From the NCBI RefSeq assembly GCF_900109555.1, contig NZ_FNZV01000009.1, positions 62,001 to 126,000 of the forward strand: 64,000 nt of DNA, read 5' to 3'. Positions 28,315-37,208 of this stretch are shown here, piece after piece (position 1 is the stretch's first letter; each line of letters opens with the position of its first letter). The DNA comes from Pacificibacter marinus. Lineage in GTDB: Bacteria; Pseudomonadota; Alphaproteobacteria; Rhodobacterales; Rhodobacteraceae. A program made the translations under genes and the position numbers. The notes beneath the pieces are model-generated. The model saw only the letters and a list, made by a program, of their open reading frames with translations. It was not told where the DNA came from and searched no databases.

Positions 28315-30372
28315 ATGAACGACACCACACAAGACACATCGCAAGATCCGTTGGTGATTTTCACCCCGTCTGGCAAACGCGGCCGCGTGCCCAGCGGCAC
28401 CACCGTTTTGGCGGCAGCGCGTCAACTTGGCGTCGATCTTGATTCCGTCTGCGGTGGGCGTGGCGTGTGTTCCAAATGTCAGGTCCAGCCATCGTTTGGC
28501 GATCATTCAAAGCATGGGATCAGCGCAAATCCAGACGCGTTGACCGAATTTAACGCGGTTGAAGAACGCTATGATCGTGTGCGCGGCCTCAAACCAGGGC
28601 GCCGTTTGGGCTGTCAGGCTTGCGTGACCGGCGATGTGGTTTTGGATGTTCCGGCGGAAAGCCAAGTTCACAAACAGGTCGTGCGCAAAGCCGCCACAAC
28701 CCGCCATATCGAAATGGATGTAGCAACGCGGCTCTATTATGTTGAGGTCGCCGAGGCCGATATGCACGATCCCGCTGGCGATTGGGAACGCACGCAGATG
28801 GCGCTTGCAAACAGTTGGAGCATCAACGGCGTCACCCTGCCCTTTAATATGTTGGCGCAGCTGCAAAACGCGCTGCTTGATGGCAAAAACGCCGTCACTT
28901 TGGCACTGCACACCGCCCGTGCGGGCCAAACGAAAGTGATTGGCATCTGGGCAGGGTTCGCTGAACCAAACCTGTTTGGGCTTGCTGTCGATCTTGGGTC
29001 GACCACCATTGCTGCGCATTTGACTGACCTGATCAGCGGTGATGTAAAAGCCTCTGGCGGTGTGATGAACCCGCAAATCCGCTTTGGCGAAGACCTCATG
29101 TCGCGCGTATCCTATGCGATGATGAATGAAAGCGGCGCGGCGGATATGACCGCGGCTGTGCGCGATGCGATGAACACTTTGGCGCAAGATTTGGCGCGCG
29201 AAGCAGGTATTTCAGTCACGGATATTTACGAGACCGTGTTTGTGATGAACCCTGTGATGCACCATCTTTTGCTGGGTCTTGATCCCATTCCTTTGGGCCA
29301 AGCGCCCTTTGCTTTGGCGCTGTCATCGTCATTGGATGTGCCCGCGCAAGAGATCGGATTGAATTTCGCGCCCAATGCACAGGTCTATATCTTGCCTCTG
29401 ATTGCGGGCCACGTCGGGGCAGATGCCGCAGCAGTAGCCCTGTCTGAGGCACCGCAAACCGTTGATCCACTGACATTAATTGTCGATGTTGGCACCAATG
29501 CTGAGATAATTTTGGGCAATAAAACCCGTGTCTTGGCCTGCTCATCCCCGACGGGGCCAGCCTTTGAAGGTGCGCAAATTTCCAGCGGTCAGCGCGCAGC
29601 CCCCGGTGCGATTGAACGCGTTGAGATTGACCTTGAGACAAAAGAACCGCGCTTCAAAGTTATCGGCTGTGATCTGTGGTCCACGGACCCTGAGTTTGCC
29701 GTGCAAACCGCCACCACAGGTGTCACGGGCATCTGCGGATCTGGTATTATCGAAGCCGTGGCAGAAATGCGCATGGCTGGTCTTTTGGATGCCAGCGGCT
29801 TGATCGGATCGGCAGAGGCCACAGGCACAGCGCGCTGTCGCCCAACGGGACGCACCCACGCATATCTCTTGTTTGACGGATCAGCAGACGGCGGTTCTGT
29901 TGTAGAAGTGACCCAAGGCGACATTCGCGCTATTCAACTTGCCAAATCCGCGCTCTATGCAGGCGCGCGTTTGTTGATGGATGAATTTGGCACCGATACA
30001 GTGGACCGTGTGGTGCTGGCTGGCGCGTTTGGCGCACATATTTCGCCCAAACACGCGATGGTTTTGGGCATGATCCCTGACTGTCCATTGGAACATGTAA
30101 CCTCTGCGGGCAACGCCGCAGGTACAGGCGCGCAAATCGCACTTTTGAACGTTGCAGCACGGCGCGAGGTCGAAACATTGGTGCAACAAATCACCAAGGT
30201 TGAGACCGCGATTGAGCCGCGTTTTCAAGAACATTTCGTTGAAGCCAATGGCATTCCGCATGCAACTGCACCGTTTTCAGGGCTACGGGCGATCGTGCCC
30301 CTGCCCGATCCGTCCTTTAACACTGGCGGCGGTGACGGCACACGAGGACGCAGACGCGGGCGGCGCGGATAA
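28315..30372 (+). CDS. ASKHA-domain corrinoid activation protein (DUF4445, [2Fe-2S])
   Basis: 685 residues. The N-terminal ferredoxin domain has Cys ligands in SVCGGRGVCSKCQ and GCQAC. The centre and C-terminal part form an ASKHA ATPase: LAVDLGSTTIAAHL, LIVDVGTNAEIIL and VVLAGAFGAHISPK. Such proteins (RACo, RamA) reduce the inactive cob(II)alamin state of corrinoid methyltransferases, driven by ATP. The protein ends in a Gly/Arg tail (GGGDGTRGRRRGRRG). Together with the methyltransferase upstream it makes a methyl-transfer module. Confidence 0.9.
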   Translation: MNDTTQDTSQDPLVIFTPSGKRGRVPSGTTVLAAARQLGVDLDSVCGGRGVCSKCQVQPSFGDHSKHGISANPDALTEFNAVEERYDRVRGLKPGRRLGCQACVTGDVVLDVPAESQVHKQVVRKAATTRHIEMDVATRLYYVEVAEADMHDPAGDWERTQMALANSWSINGVTLPFNMLAQLQNALLDGKNAVTLALHTARAGQTKVIGIWAGFAEPNLFGLAVDLGSTTIAAHLTDLISGDVKASGGVMNPQIRFGEDLMSRVSYAMMNESGAADMTAAVRDAMNTLAQDLAREAGISVTDIYETVFVMNPVMHHLLLGLDPIPLGQAPFALALSSSLDVPAQEIGLNFAPNAQVYILPLIAGHVGADAAAVALSEAPQTVDPLTLIVDVGTNAEIILGNKTRVLACSSPTGPAFEGAQISSGQRAAPGAIERVEIDLETKEPRFKVIGCDLWSTDPEFAVQTATTGVTGICGSGIIEAVAEMRMAGLLDASGLIGSAEATGTARCRPTGRTHAYLLFDGSADGGSVVEVTQGDIRAIQLAKSALYAGARLLMDEFGTDTVDRVVLAGAFGAHISPKHAMVLGMIPDCPLEHVTSAGNAAGTGAQIALLNVAARREVETLVQQITKVETAIEPRFQEHFVEANGIPHATAPFSGLRAIVPLPDPSFNTGGGDGTRGRRRGRRG

Positions 30373-30439
30373 ACTTGTATTTCGGGCGCAGCTACAGACT
30401 TGACGCTGCGCATGAGAGACCCTAATCAGGTCCAACAGA

Positions 30440-30513
30440 GCGGGTATGGTGAAAAGGTATCACGGCAGCTTCCCAAGCTTTAGTTACGAGTTCAATTCTC
30501 GTTACCCGCTCCA
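30440..30513 (+). tRNA. tRNA-Gly (CCC)
   Basis: Acceptor stem GCGGGTA/TACCCGC, T-loop TTCAATT between ACGAG and CTCGT, and CCA encoded at the 3' end. The anticodon loop TTCCCAA gives anticodon CCC at 30472-30474. The anticodon stem (GCAGC/GCTTT) has a mismatch and a G-T pair at its outer end. An integrase remnant starts just downstream, so its 3' end may once have been an attachment site. Confidence 0.92.
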
Positions 30514-30534
30514 ATTTATATATGTCTGACGTCA

Positions 30535-31050
30535 GCATATCGTGGCCACAAGTCAAAACACATTGCGCGCTTCATCCTAATTGGCCTGTACACAGGAACG
30601 CGCAAAGACGCGATAATCAGAATGGGTTTCTCCAAAAATACAATCGGCGGCTGGTTTGACCTCGAGGCTGGCATCATGTTTCGCATGTCCGAAAGTGAAC
30701 GCATCACGAAAAAGCGCCGTACACCTGCCCCGATTCCACGCCAACTATTAGGGCACCTTAAACGATGGCAGTCGCAAGGATGCCGTTGGGCAGTCGAGTA
30801 CAATGGAGGTATGATCAAAGACCCTAAACGCGGCTTCGCAAAAGCTGCAAAAGAAGCGGGGCTGACAGACGTATCGCCACACACCTTAAAGCACACAGCA
30901 ATCACCTGGGCGCTGCAAAACGGCGTTAAAACATGGGAGGCATCGGGATACTTCGCGACCAGCCAAGAAACCATTGAAAAAGTCTATGGGCACCATGCCC
31001 CTGACTTCATGGAATCTGCAAAAAGAGCCGTAGAAAGAAGACGGAAATGA
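30535..31050 (+). pseudogene. Remnant of a tyrosine-recombinase integrase
   Basis: An open frame without a proper start begins right after tRNA-Gly and encodes only the catalytic half of a tyrosine recombinase: RGHKSKHIARFILIGLYTGT with the first catalytic Arg in YTGTRKDAI, then SPHTLKHTAITWA and the tyrosine in IEKVYGHHAP. The usual HxLRH box reads HTLKH, so the second Arg is Lys. The N-terminal DNA-binding half is gone. The first ATG (30622) would miss the first catalytic Arg. This looks like the decayed leftover of an integrated element. Confidence 0.7.
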
Positions 31051-31111
31051 GAGTTTCCGTTACGCGTAACAGATCCAAAGAAAATGTGAAATTGCTAAGT
31101 CATTGATTTTA

Positions 31112-31188
31112 TGGTGCACCCAGCAGGATTCGAACCTGCGGCCTCTGCCTTCGGAGGGCAGCGCTCTATCCAGCTGAGCTATGGGTGC
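31112..31188 (-). tRNA. tRNA-Arg (CCG)
   Basis: Minus-strand cloverleaf: acceptor GCACCCA/TGGGTGC, D-arm AGCTCAGCTGGATAGAGC, anticodon arm CTGCC-CTCCGAA-GGCAG with anticodon CCG, T-arm GCAGG-TTCGAAT-CCTGC, and encoded CCA. Confidence 0.95.
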
Positions 31189-31259
31189 GTCTTTGGTCGG
31201 TATAGGCCAAGGGTTTGGGGGGTGCAAACGATTTTCGCACCGCCCCTGATTTTCATATT

Positions 31260-32477
31260 TTAGGCAAATAGATCGTGGCACAACTCAAGCGCTGAGACCA
31301 ATGTGTCGACGTCTTCTTTAGTGTTGTACATCGCAAAAGACGCGCGGCAAGTGGCAGTGACGCCCAAGTGTTCCATCAGCGGCATCGCGCAATGCGACCC
31401 TGCCCGCACAGCTACGCCGCGTTTATCGAGCACTGTGGACAGGTCATGCGCATGTGCGCCAGCCATGGTGAATGAAAAAATCGCACCTTTGTCAGGAGCC
31501 GTGCCTTGGACTTGCAACCAGTTCAGGCTTTGCAGCTTGGCGCTGGCATAACGCGCAATTTCGGCTTCGTGCTGGGCTATATTTTCCATGCCGATATCCA
31601 TCAGCCAATCAAGAGCCACACCCATACCGATGGTTTGCACAATGCCAGGCGTGCCAGCTTCGAACTTCATCGGTGGCTTGTTGTAACACACGGTTTCGCG
31701 GGTCACGGTGTCAATCATATCGCCGCCGCCCATAAAGGGACGCATCTCGGCTTGGCGATCTGGGTGGACATAAATCGCACCAGACCCAGAGGGACCATAT
31801 AGTTTATGACCCGTGATGGGATAAAAATCACAACCGATATCTTGCACATCGACAGGCCCGTGTACGGCCCCCTGCGACCCATCGATCATCGTCGCGATGC
31901 CTTTTTCACGCGCAGCAGAACAGATGGTTTTCACATCAACCCGCGTGCCTGTGACGTTGGACATATGGGTAACAGCAACCAATTTGGTTTTAGGCCCCAT
32001 CGCGTCAATCACCGCTTGAGCATCCAAGCTGCCATCAGGGGCGCAATCAACCCATTTAATCACAATGCCCATGCGTTCGCGCAAGAAATGCCACGGCACG
32101 ATATTGGCGTGGTGTTCCAAGATCGACAAAACGATCTCATCCCCAGCTTTCAGGCGTGGCATGGCCCAACTGTAGGCGATCAGATTGATGGCTTCTGTGG
32201 TGCCAGATGTGAAAATAATATCGTCTTCGTGTGGGGCATTTAGAAACGTCTTAACAATACCGCGCACGCTTTCATATTTGTCGGTCGCAAGATTAGACAA
32301 AAAGTGTAAGCCACGGTGAACATTTGAATATTCTTCTGAATAAGCCCGCGTGATTGCATCAATCACCACCTGCGGTTTTTGCGCTGACGCCCCGCTGTCG
32401 AGATAGGTCAGCGGCTTGCCATTGACCTCGCGCGACAAGATTGGAAACTGCGCACGGATGGCAGATACATCATACAT
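31260..32477 (-). CDS. sufS: Cysteine desulfurase SufS
   Basis: 405-residue class II cysteine desulfurase that supplies persulfide sulfur to the SufBCD scaffold. PLP lysine in [17 protein letters not shown], active Cys in [15 protein letters not shown]. The start at 32477 ([20 protein letters not shown]) overlaps the end of the YIP1 gene by 8 bp, a sign of translational coupling. It is the last gene of the suf operon in this window; tRNA-Arg follows and no sufT or sufA gene is seen. Confidence 0.95.
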   Translation of the reverse strand: MYDVSAIRAQFPILSREVNGKPLTYLDSGASAQKPQVVIDAITRAYSEEYSNVHRGLHFLSNLATDKYESVRGIVKTFLNAPHEDDIIFTSGTTEAINLIAYSWAMPRLKAGDEIVLSILEHHANIVPWHFLRERMGIVIKWVDCAPDGSLDAQAVIDAMGPKTKLVAVTHMSNVTGTRVDVKTICSAAREKGIATMIDGSQGAVHGPVDVQDIGCDFYPITGHKLYGPSGSGAIYVHPDRQAEMRPFMGGGDMIDTVTRETVCYNKPPMKFEAGTPGIVQTIGMGVALDWLMDIGMENIAQHEAEIARYASAKLQSLNWLQVQGTAPDKGAIFSFTMAGAHAHDLSTVLDKRGVAVRAGSHCAMPLMEHLGVTATCRASFAMYNTKEDVDTLVSALELCHDLFA

Positions 32478-32967
32478 GAGAGGCCTCTTTCGGAAAGGCG
32501 ACTTCGACCAGCCCCAATCCCCAGAAAAGTGTGAATGCCGCAAAGGCAATAAATCCGATAAGCGTCACCCCTGCCCCTGTGCCGATAAATCCAACCACAA
32601 GACCATAAAGCAACCACAAAGGAGCAGCCGCCAAAAGCGCCCAAAAGGTCGCCATGCGAACCTCATAAGCGGATTGTTTACCGCCAACGAGGCGCAACAC
32701 GAGATGCAGCGCCCCTGCCAAAACATAAAGCACCAAAGGCATTATAAAGACCCATGCCAACAGTGCCCCACCGATGTGGACTTGGATATCTTGCTCTGCT
32801 TCAAACGCGACACGGGCCAAACGGGGCCACTGCGCGACGAAAATCAGACTACAAGCCAACATGACAGTGACCAAGGCGCCGCTTTCATCAACCTGTGGGC
32901 CGATGCGATGCCGCAGCACCGCACGTGGGGTGCGGTACGTGCGTAAAATATCTAAAACGACGCCCAT
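32470..32967 (-). CDS. YIP1-family membrane protein in suf operon
   Basis: 165 residues with about four membrane segments (LVTVMLACSLIFVAQWPRLA, LLAWVFIMPLVLYVLAGALH and two more). It resembles bacterial YIP1-domain proteins. It starts at 32967 (MGVVLDILRTYRTPRAVLRH), 4 nt after the sufD stop, and overlaps sufS. Its constant place between sufD and sufS suggests a link to Fe-S assembly, but no biochemical role is evident. Confidence 0.8.
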   Translation of the reverse strand: MGVVLDILRTYRTPRAVLRHRIGPQVDESGALVTVMLACSLIFVAQWPRLARVAFEAEQDIQVHIGGALLAWVFIMPLVLYVLAGALHLVLRLVGGKQSAYEVRMATFWALLAAAPLWLLYGLVVGFIGTGAGVTLIGFIAFAAFTLFWGLGLVEVAFPKEASHV

Positions 32968-32971
32968 ATGA

Positions 32972-34267
32972 CTATCCTTTACGCCGTGCAAGCCACGCTT
33001 CAAGGCGTTGCATCACATCATCAGCAATGTCTTCGCGGGCGATTTCTTCGATGGCTTCGGCCAAAAAGGCCAAGGTCAGCAAATCTGTCGCTTCTGTGGC
33101 CGGAATGCCCCGAGATTTCATATAGAACAGAGCTTCTTCATCAATCGCGCCCGTTGTGGACCCGTGCGAACACACCACATCATCAGCGTAGATTTCAAGT
33201 TCAGGTTTGGCCAAAAATTGGCTGTCTCCGTCTAGCAAGAGTGATTGAGAAATCTGATACCCATCGGTTTTTTGCGCACCATCTTTGACCAAGATTTTAC
33301 CTTGGAACACGCCTGTCGCACCGTTGCGCAGCACCTTTTTAAACACCTGACGTGACTCACAGCGTTCGGCGTCATGGGTGATAAACACGGTGTCATCGTG
33401 CAAGAATTCACCGTCTCCCATGCACACACCCCCCACATGGGCCTGTGCGTCGTCGCCGGTCAATTCGATCACCACTTCGTTGCGGGTCAAAATGCCATTG
33501 GCCGTCATGGTAAAGGATTTAAACAAGCTTTCCTTGCCCAAGCGGGTGAAGATATGCGTGGCAGCACGGCGTTCATGATCGCGGCCTTGGGCACGAATAT
33601 GATGAAAAGATGCGCCATCAGCGATGTCGACTTCCAACACTTTATTGAACCGTGCAGCAGCAGGTCCATTTTCCAAAAGCGTAAATTCAGCCCCCTCGTC
33701 AAGCTTGACCAAGTTGTGCAAAATCGCATCTGAGATCTCGTTTTCGTGCTTGTAAATCAACGAGACAGGTTTGGTGACCTTGCCCGTCACACGGATCACA
33801 ACACCATCCGTTGCAAAGGCTGTATTCATCGCCGCCAAAGGACGCTCAACAGGGGTTTGCCCCGCAAGTTCTAACACGCCGTAAGCGTCTTTTGCCCAGT
33901 GAATATCAGCGCTGAGAGCTTGTGACAGGGTCGTGATTTCAATGCCTTCGCCAGACAGATCGTCTGAGGCAGACGCATCGAAAACACCATCGACAAACAC
34001 AATTTTCAAGCGATCAATCGCATTAAAAAACGGTGTTTCATTACCTTCGAATAGCTCAGCTTTAACAGGAACAGCAGCCGTCAAACTTGTCGGGTCGGTC
34101 CATTTCCAATACTCGTCACGCTTGGTGGGAAGCCCCATCTCAAGCAGGCGTGCAAGGGCCGCTTGGCGCAATTCGGTTGCCCAGTCAGCCCCTTTGGGAA
34201 GAACAAGTCCCTCAAGACGCGTGACAGTTTCATCGCGTTTACGTTGTTTCATTTGTGCCCGTGTCAT
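32972..34267 (-). CDS. sufD: Fe-S cluster assembly protein SufD
   Basis: 431-residue SufB/SufD-family beta-helix protein, partner of SufB and SufC in the scaffold. Conserved C-terminal region around ILVKDGAQKTDGYQISQSLL and CSHGSTTGAIDEEALFYMKS. The ATG at 34267 shares bases with the sufC stop (ATGA). It differs from SufB in its variable N-terminus with the conserved DEYWKWTDPTSL motif. Confidence 0.95.
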   Translation of the reverse strand: MTRAQMKQRKRDETVTRLEGLVLPKGADWATELRQAALARLLEMGLPTKRDEYWKWTDPTSLTAAVPVKAELFEGNETPFFNAIDRLKIVFVDGVFDASASDDLSGEGIEITTLSQALSADIHWAKDAYGVLELAGQTPVERPLAAMNTAFATDGVVIRVTGKVTKPVSLIYKHENEISDAILHNLVKLDEGAEFTLLENGPAAARFNKVLEVDIADGASFHHIRAQGRDHERRAATHIFTRLGKESLFKSFTMTANGILTRNEVVIELTGDDAQAHVGGVCMGDGEFLHDDTVFITHDAERCESRQVFKKVLRNGATGVFQGKILVKDGAQKTDGYQISQSLLLDGDSQFLAKPELEIYADDVVCSHGSTTGAIDEEALFYMKSRGIPATEATDLLTLAFLAEAIEEIAREDIADDVMQRLEAWLARRKG

Positions 34268-35028
34268 CAAGCGTTCTCCTGCTCCGCGAGAATATCCGCG
34301 TACCCGTTGTGTTCCACTTCCAAAGCCAATTCAGGGCCACCGGATTTGATGATGCGACCATTGGACATGATGTGCACCACGTCAGGTTTGATGTGGTCCA
34401 ACAGGCGTTGGTAGTGCGTGATCACAACGAAAGACCGTTTGCCATCGCGCAATGCGTTCACGCCTTCGGCCACGAGTTTCATCGCATCAACATCAAGACC
34501 GGAATCGGTTTCATCCAAGATGCAAACTTTTGGCTCAAGCATTGCCATTTGCAAAATCTCGTTGCGTTTTTTCTCGCCGCCAGAAAAGCCAACATTTACA
34601 GGACGTTTGAGCATCTCTGCATCGATTTTCAACGCTTTGGCTTTCTCGCGCACGACTTTCAAAAACTCGCCCGCTGTCAATTCGACTTCGCCGCGCATTT
34701 TACGTTGTGCGTTAACCGCTGTGCGCAAGAACGTCATGTTGCCCACGCCGGGGATTTCAACAGGATATTGGAACGCCAAGAAAAGGCCCGCTGCGGCGCG
34801 CTCTTCTGGTTCCATGTCAAACAGGTCTGCGCCGTCAAGTGTTGCGGACCCTTCGGTCACTTCATAGCCGTCGCGGCCAGACAGGACATAGGATGTGGTG
34901 GATTTACCGGATCCGTTTGGCCCCATAATCGCGTGGACTTTGCCCGGCTCGACAGTCAGGTTTACACCTTTAAGAATTTGCTTGTCTTCGTCTTGAAGCT
35001 TCACGTGGAGGTTTTTAATTTCTAACAT
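34267..35028 (-). CDS. sufC: Fe-S cluster assembly ATPase SufC
   Basis: 253-residue ABC ATPase. Walker A GPNGSGKST, Q-loop FQYPVEIPGV, signature FSGGEKKRNEIL, Walker B CILDETDSGLD and switch His VITHYQRLL. It powers the SufBCD complex. It lies downstream of six accessory genes and is translationally coupled to sufD. Confidence 0.97.
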   Translation of the reverse strand: MLEIKNLHVKLQDEDKQILKGVNLTVEPGKVHAIMGPNGSGKSTTSYVLSGRDGYEVTEGSATLDGADLFDMEPEERAAAGLFLAFQYPVEIPGVGNMTFLRTAVNAQRKMRGEVELTAGEFLKVVREKAKALKIDAEMLKRPVNVGFSGGEKKRNEILQMAMLEPKVCILDETDSGLDVDAMKLVAEGVNALRDGKRSFVVITHYQRLLDHIKPDVVHIMSNGRIIKSGGPELALEVEHNGYADILAEQENA

Positions 35029-35166
35029 TTTTTATCCTTCATGCGGAAAGGCCAGCGCGCATGTGAACCATGCGGCAGGCGTCTGTGTGCGTTGTATGTG
35101 ATGAATTGGCCAATTGGCACCCCAAAGAGCGCGCAATCACTGGCAGTTTAGGGGCGTTAACAGATG

Positions 35167-35418
35167 TTAAAGACCCACAAAACGAATGAACACGATAAGA
35201 CCCGTGCCCAAAATTAGAATTTGTAAGATGGCTGAACGTAGACCTTTGGCCATAATAGCACGGCGAGATGCCCCGCGCCGTTTTTTGCCCTGCGGCACGT
35301 GCTGTTGTTTGGTGGGTTCGGTTTGGACCCCGCACAGCACCGTGCCCGATGTGTTGGCGCTGCCCGCCTGAATGCGAGCCATGCGCGCGTCGAACGCTTT
35401 TTTCTGCTCGGGGTACAT
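35167..35418 (-). CDS. Small protein with C-terminal membrane anchor
   Basis: 83 residues: a basic/polar head (MYPEQKKAFDARMARIQAGS) and one C-terminal hydrophobic segment (AILQILILGTGLIVFIRFVG). It fits a tail-anchored or single-pass inner-membrane protein. It sits within the suf operon 138 bp upstream of sufC. No family recognised. Confidence 0.65.
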   Translation of the reverse strand: MYPEQKKAFDARMARIQAGSANTSGTVLCGVQTEPTKQQHVPQGKKRRGASRRAIMAKGLRSAILQILILGTGLIVFIRFVGL

Positions 35419-35529
35419 GGTGTGTGTCTCTCCGGCTTGGACAGGGTGTTGTATCCTGCCCGAGTTGCGAAGAGATTAAGGAACGAGAATGGCACTGCGG
35501 GGCCAAACTGATGCGTTCAAAAGGTGACG

Positions 35530-36099
35530 TTAGATGCGTGGTTCGGCCTCGCGAAACTGCAACGTTCCGGGTTGCGTGCTTTGTTTCACATGTTCCACCC
35601 ATTCCGGAGAAAGCAGACGCGCGAATGAATCTGGTAGTTGATGAACCACATTGTGCATTGTCATTAAGGCTAGGAAAATCCCCAAGAACTGCGCGCCTAT
35701 TTGGCGAAAAGCCGACAGAGACACGAGTTCTCTGACCCAAAATCCGATTGCTATGGCTAGAAAAATATCCAACGTCAGCCCGATGCTGGGCGATAAATCG
35801 ACTCCCATGTAGCGGGAGGATTGGAACAGCGTAAAGCGCGCCGCGATAGCAGATATCCCGCCTATTGAGATAGCAAGAACCACTGAGAACATGTGAGGCC
35901 AAGACTTTGTTGTCTTTGGGTCCGCATCGCCATGACGCGTGTGCTTTTTGTCCCACGCGTCTTGCCGTTCCATCACCGAGTTGATGCGCTCGCTGCGCTG
36001 CGTTCGCAGTGTTTTTGAGAGTCCAACCTGCTGTGTTCGATCGCGGTTGAGGTCCGCAACTCGATTGATACGATTTTGAAATTCTGTCCTTTGGTCCAT
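35530..36099 (-). CDS. Membrane protein with N-terminal coiled-coil-like head
   Basis: 189 residues. The first 65 are charged and helical (MDQRTEFQNRINRVADLNRD), followed by about three membrane segments (MFSVVLAISIGGISAIAARF, LTLDIFLAIAIGFWV, AQFLGIFLALMTMHNVVHQL). The start at 36099 follows AGAGGG; an in-frame TTG two codons upstream is rejected. Unknown function, in the suf operon. Confidence 0.75.
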   Translation of the reverse strand: MDQRTEFQNRINRVADLNRDRTQQVGLSKTLRTQRSERINSVMERQDAWDKKHTRHGDADPKTTKSWPHMFSVVLAISIGGISAIAARFTLFQSSRYMGVDLSPSIGLTLDIFLAIAIGFWVRELVSLSAFRQIGAQFLGIFLALMTMHNVVHQLPDSFARLLSPEWVEHVKQSTQPGTLQFREAEPRI

Positions 36100-36206
36100 A
36101 AACAAAAGCCCTCTTATACACTAACAATATCATGGTTAATGTACGATTATGGCAAGAGCGGGGCGGCGCCATAAAAAGGGTATGTGAGGGACGGGTCATC
36201 AAAAAT

Positions 36207-36413
36207 TCAGCCCAGTACCGCACGCATGATGATCACGAAAGCCCATGCAATCATCGACGCGAGAAAGGCTGTGGCAAACACGGAATCGCGGAACAGGTTT
36301 TGACGATTGCCTTTGCGCGCGCGCACATTGAGACCGATAACAACACCGACAAACACCCCAATGGCAACACCAATGGATTTCATAGCAAGAAGAGAAAACA
36401 GTTCAGGGGTCAT
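36207..36413 (-). CDS. Small two-segment membrane protein
   Basis: 68 residues with two hydrophobic helices (IGVAIGVFVGVVIGLNVRAR and FATAFLASMIAWAFVIIMRA) and a positive loop between them. It follows the methyltransferase-like gene by 14 nt in the suf operon. No family recognised. Confidence 0.7.
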   Translation of the reverse strand: MTPELFSLLAMKSIGVAIGVFVGVVIGLNVRARKGNRQNLFRDSVFATAFLASMIAWAFVIIMRAVLG

Positions 36414-36427
36414 AAGGTCAATTCTTT

Positions 36428-37045
36428 TCAGTTGGGTTTGCCAAAAGCGGTGATCACATCCAGCAATCGTGTGGGATCAAGCTGCGTGGGTTCAAGTTTA
36501 AATTCCACCATGCGCCCTTGGGTTTGCGTGATTGGTGCAAAGGTTTCACAGATTTGATACTGCTTTTCGCGCCCTACGTAATCGTCAAACAAAACGGTCA
36601 CAGGTTTGGTGATCGACAGTAAGGTGGTCAAAAAACACCCCACTCGAAACCGCCCATCAATCAGCACCAAATCAGGATGTTGAAAATCGTCACGCTGCCA
36701 AACTGACAAAGGGTACTTGGGATATTTACGCCAGTTTGCATCGGTTTCTGGCCAGCCCCATTCACGGGTTTTTCCAATATTTTGGTAATGCAGCCGAACA
36801 TCAGACACAGGTGGATTATCATCGAACCAAACCGCCATAGCATGGTGCCATGACGCCGAACTTTCGACCGAAAACACGGTTTTTCCAGACATCTGCGACG
36901 CCATAGCAGTCGATCCGCCTGAACCGTATTCTAAGATTGTAGTGGCCAAATCATAGGCTTCGCGCACCCATAAAGTGACCTCAAACGGAAAGGTCAATTC
37001 TGGTCCCTCTGGGGGAAATGTATGGTGGGGTGCTGCCTGAGACAT
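36428..37045 (-). CDS. Class I SAM methyltransferase-like protein
   Basis: 205 residues. Residues around 38-55 (ILEYGSGGSTAMASQM) match motif I of Rossmann methyltransferases, with the acidic GKTVFSVESSASWHHAM as motif II and DLVLIDGRFRVGCFL as a motif IV-like strand. The substrate cannot be told. It starts 5 nt after the mini-YbjQ gene in the suf operon. Confidence 0.75.
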   Translation of the reverse strand: MSQAAPHHTFPPEGPELTFPFEVTLWVREAYDLATTILEYGSGGSTAMASQMSGKTVFSVESSASWHHAMAVWFDDNPPVSDVRLHYQNIGKTREWGWPETDANWRKYPKYPLSVWQRDDFQHPDLVLIDGRFRVGCFLTTLLSITKPVTVLFDDYVGREKQYQICETFAPITQTQGRMVEFKLEPTQLDPTRLLDVITAFGKPN

Positions 37046-37049
37046 CTGA

Positions 37050-37208
37050 TTATGTCAGCTTCACAGCCATGTCCGATGCAGACACCATCAGCATGTTGTT
37101 GATCACTTCGTCATCCAAACCAACGCCCATAATAGCTTCGCCCGAGACGATGCCTTTATAGTCTGTGATGGGCTGCCCTTCGACAGAAGGCGTTGTGGAG
37201 ATGATCAT
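37050..37208 (-). CDS. Miniature YbjQ-like protein (internal deletion)
   Basis: 52 residues: [52 protein letters not shown]. The first 28 residues match the N-terminus and the last 23 the C-terminus of the YbjQ/DUF74 heavy-metal-binding family, which is normally just over 100 residues. The middle (about 50 residues) is missing, in frame. The ATG overlaps the stop of the upstream 82-residue gene (ATGA). It could be a decaying pseudogene or a functional mini-protein; the frame is intact and coupled. Confidence 0.75.
   Translation of the reverse strand: MIISTTPSVEGQPITDYKGIVSGEAIMGVGLDDEVINNMLMVSASDMAVKLT

Noticed and set aside
30440-31188. Present-day genomic island bounded by tRNA-Gly
   Set aside because: No repeat of the tRNA 3' end was found downstream and only about 600 bp separate the two tRNA genes, so no island remains in the window.
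35039-36223. Long minus-strand open frame of 394 codons in the suf operon
   Set aside because: Composition (very high Ser, Arg, His, Thr) is typical of an out-of-frame reading; the 35167-35418 and 35530-36099 frames on the same strand are hydrophobic membrane proteins and better supported.
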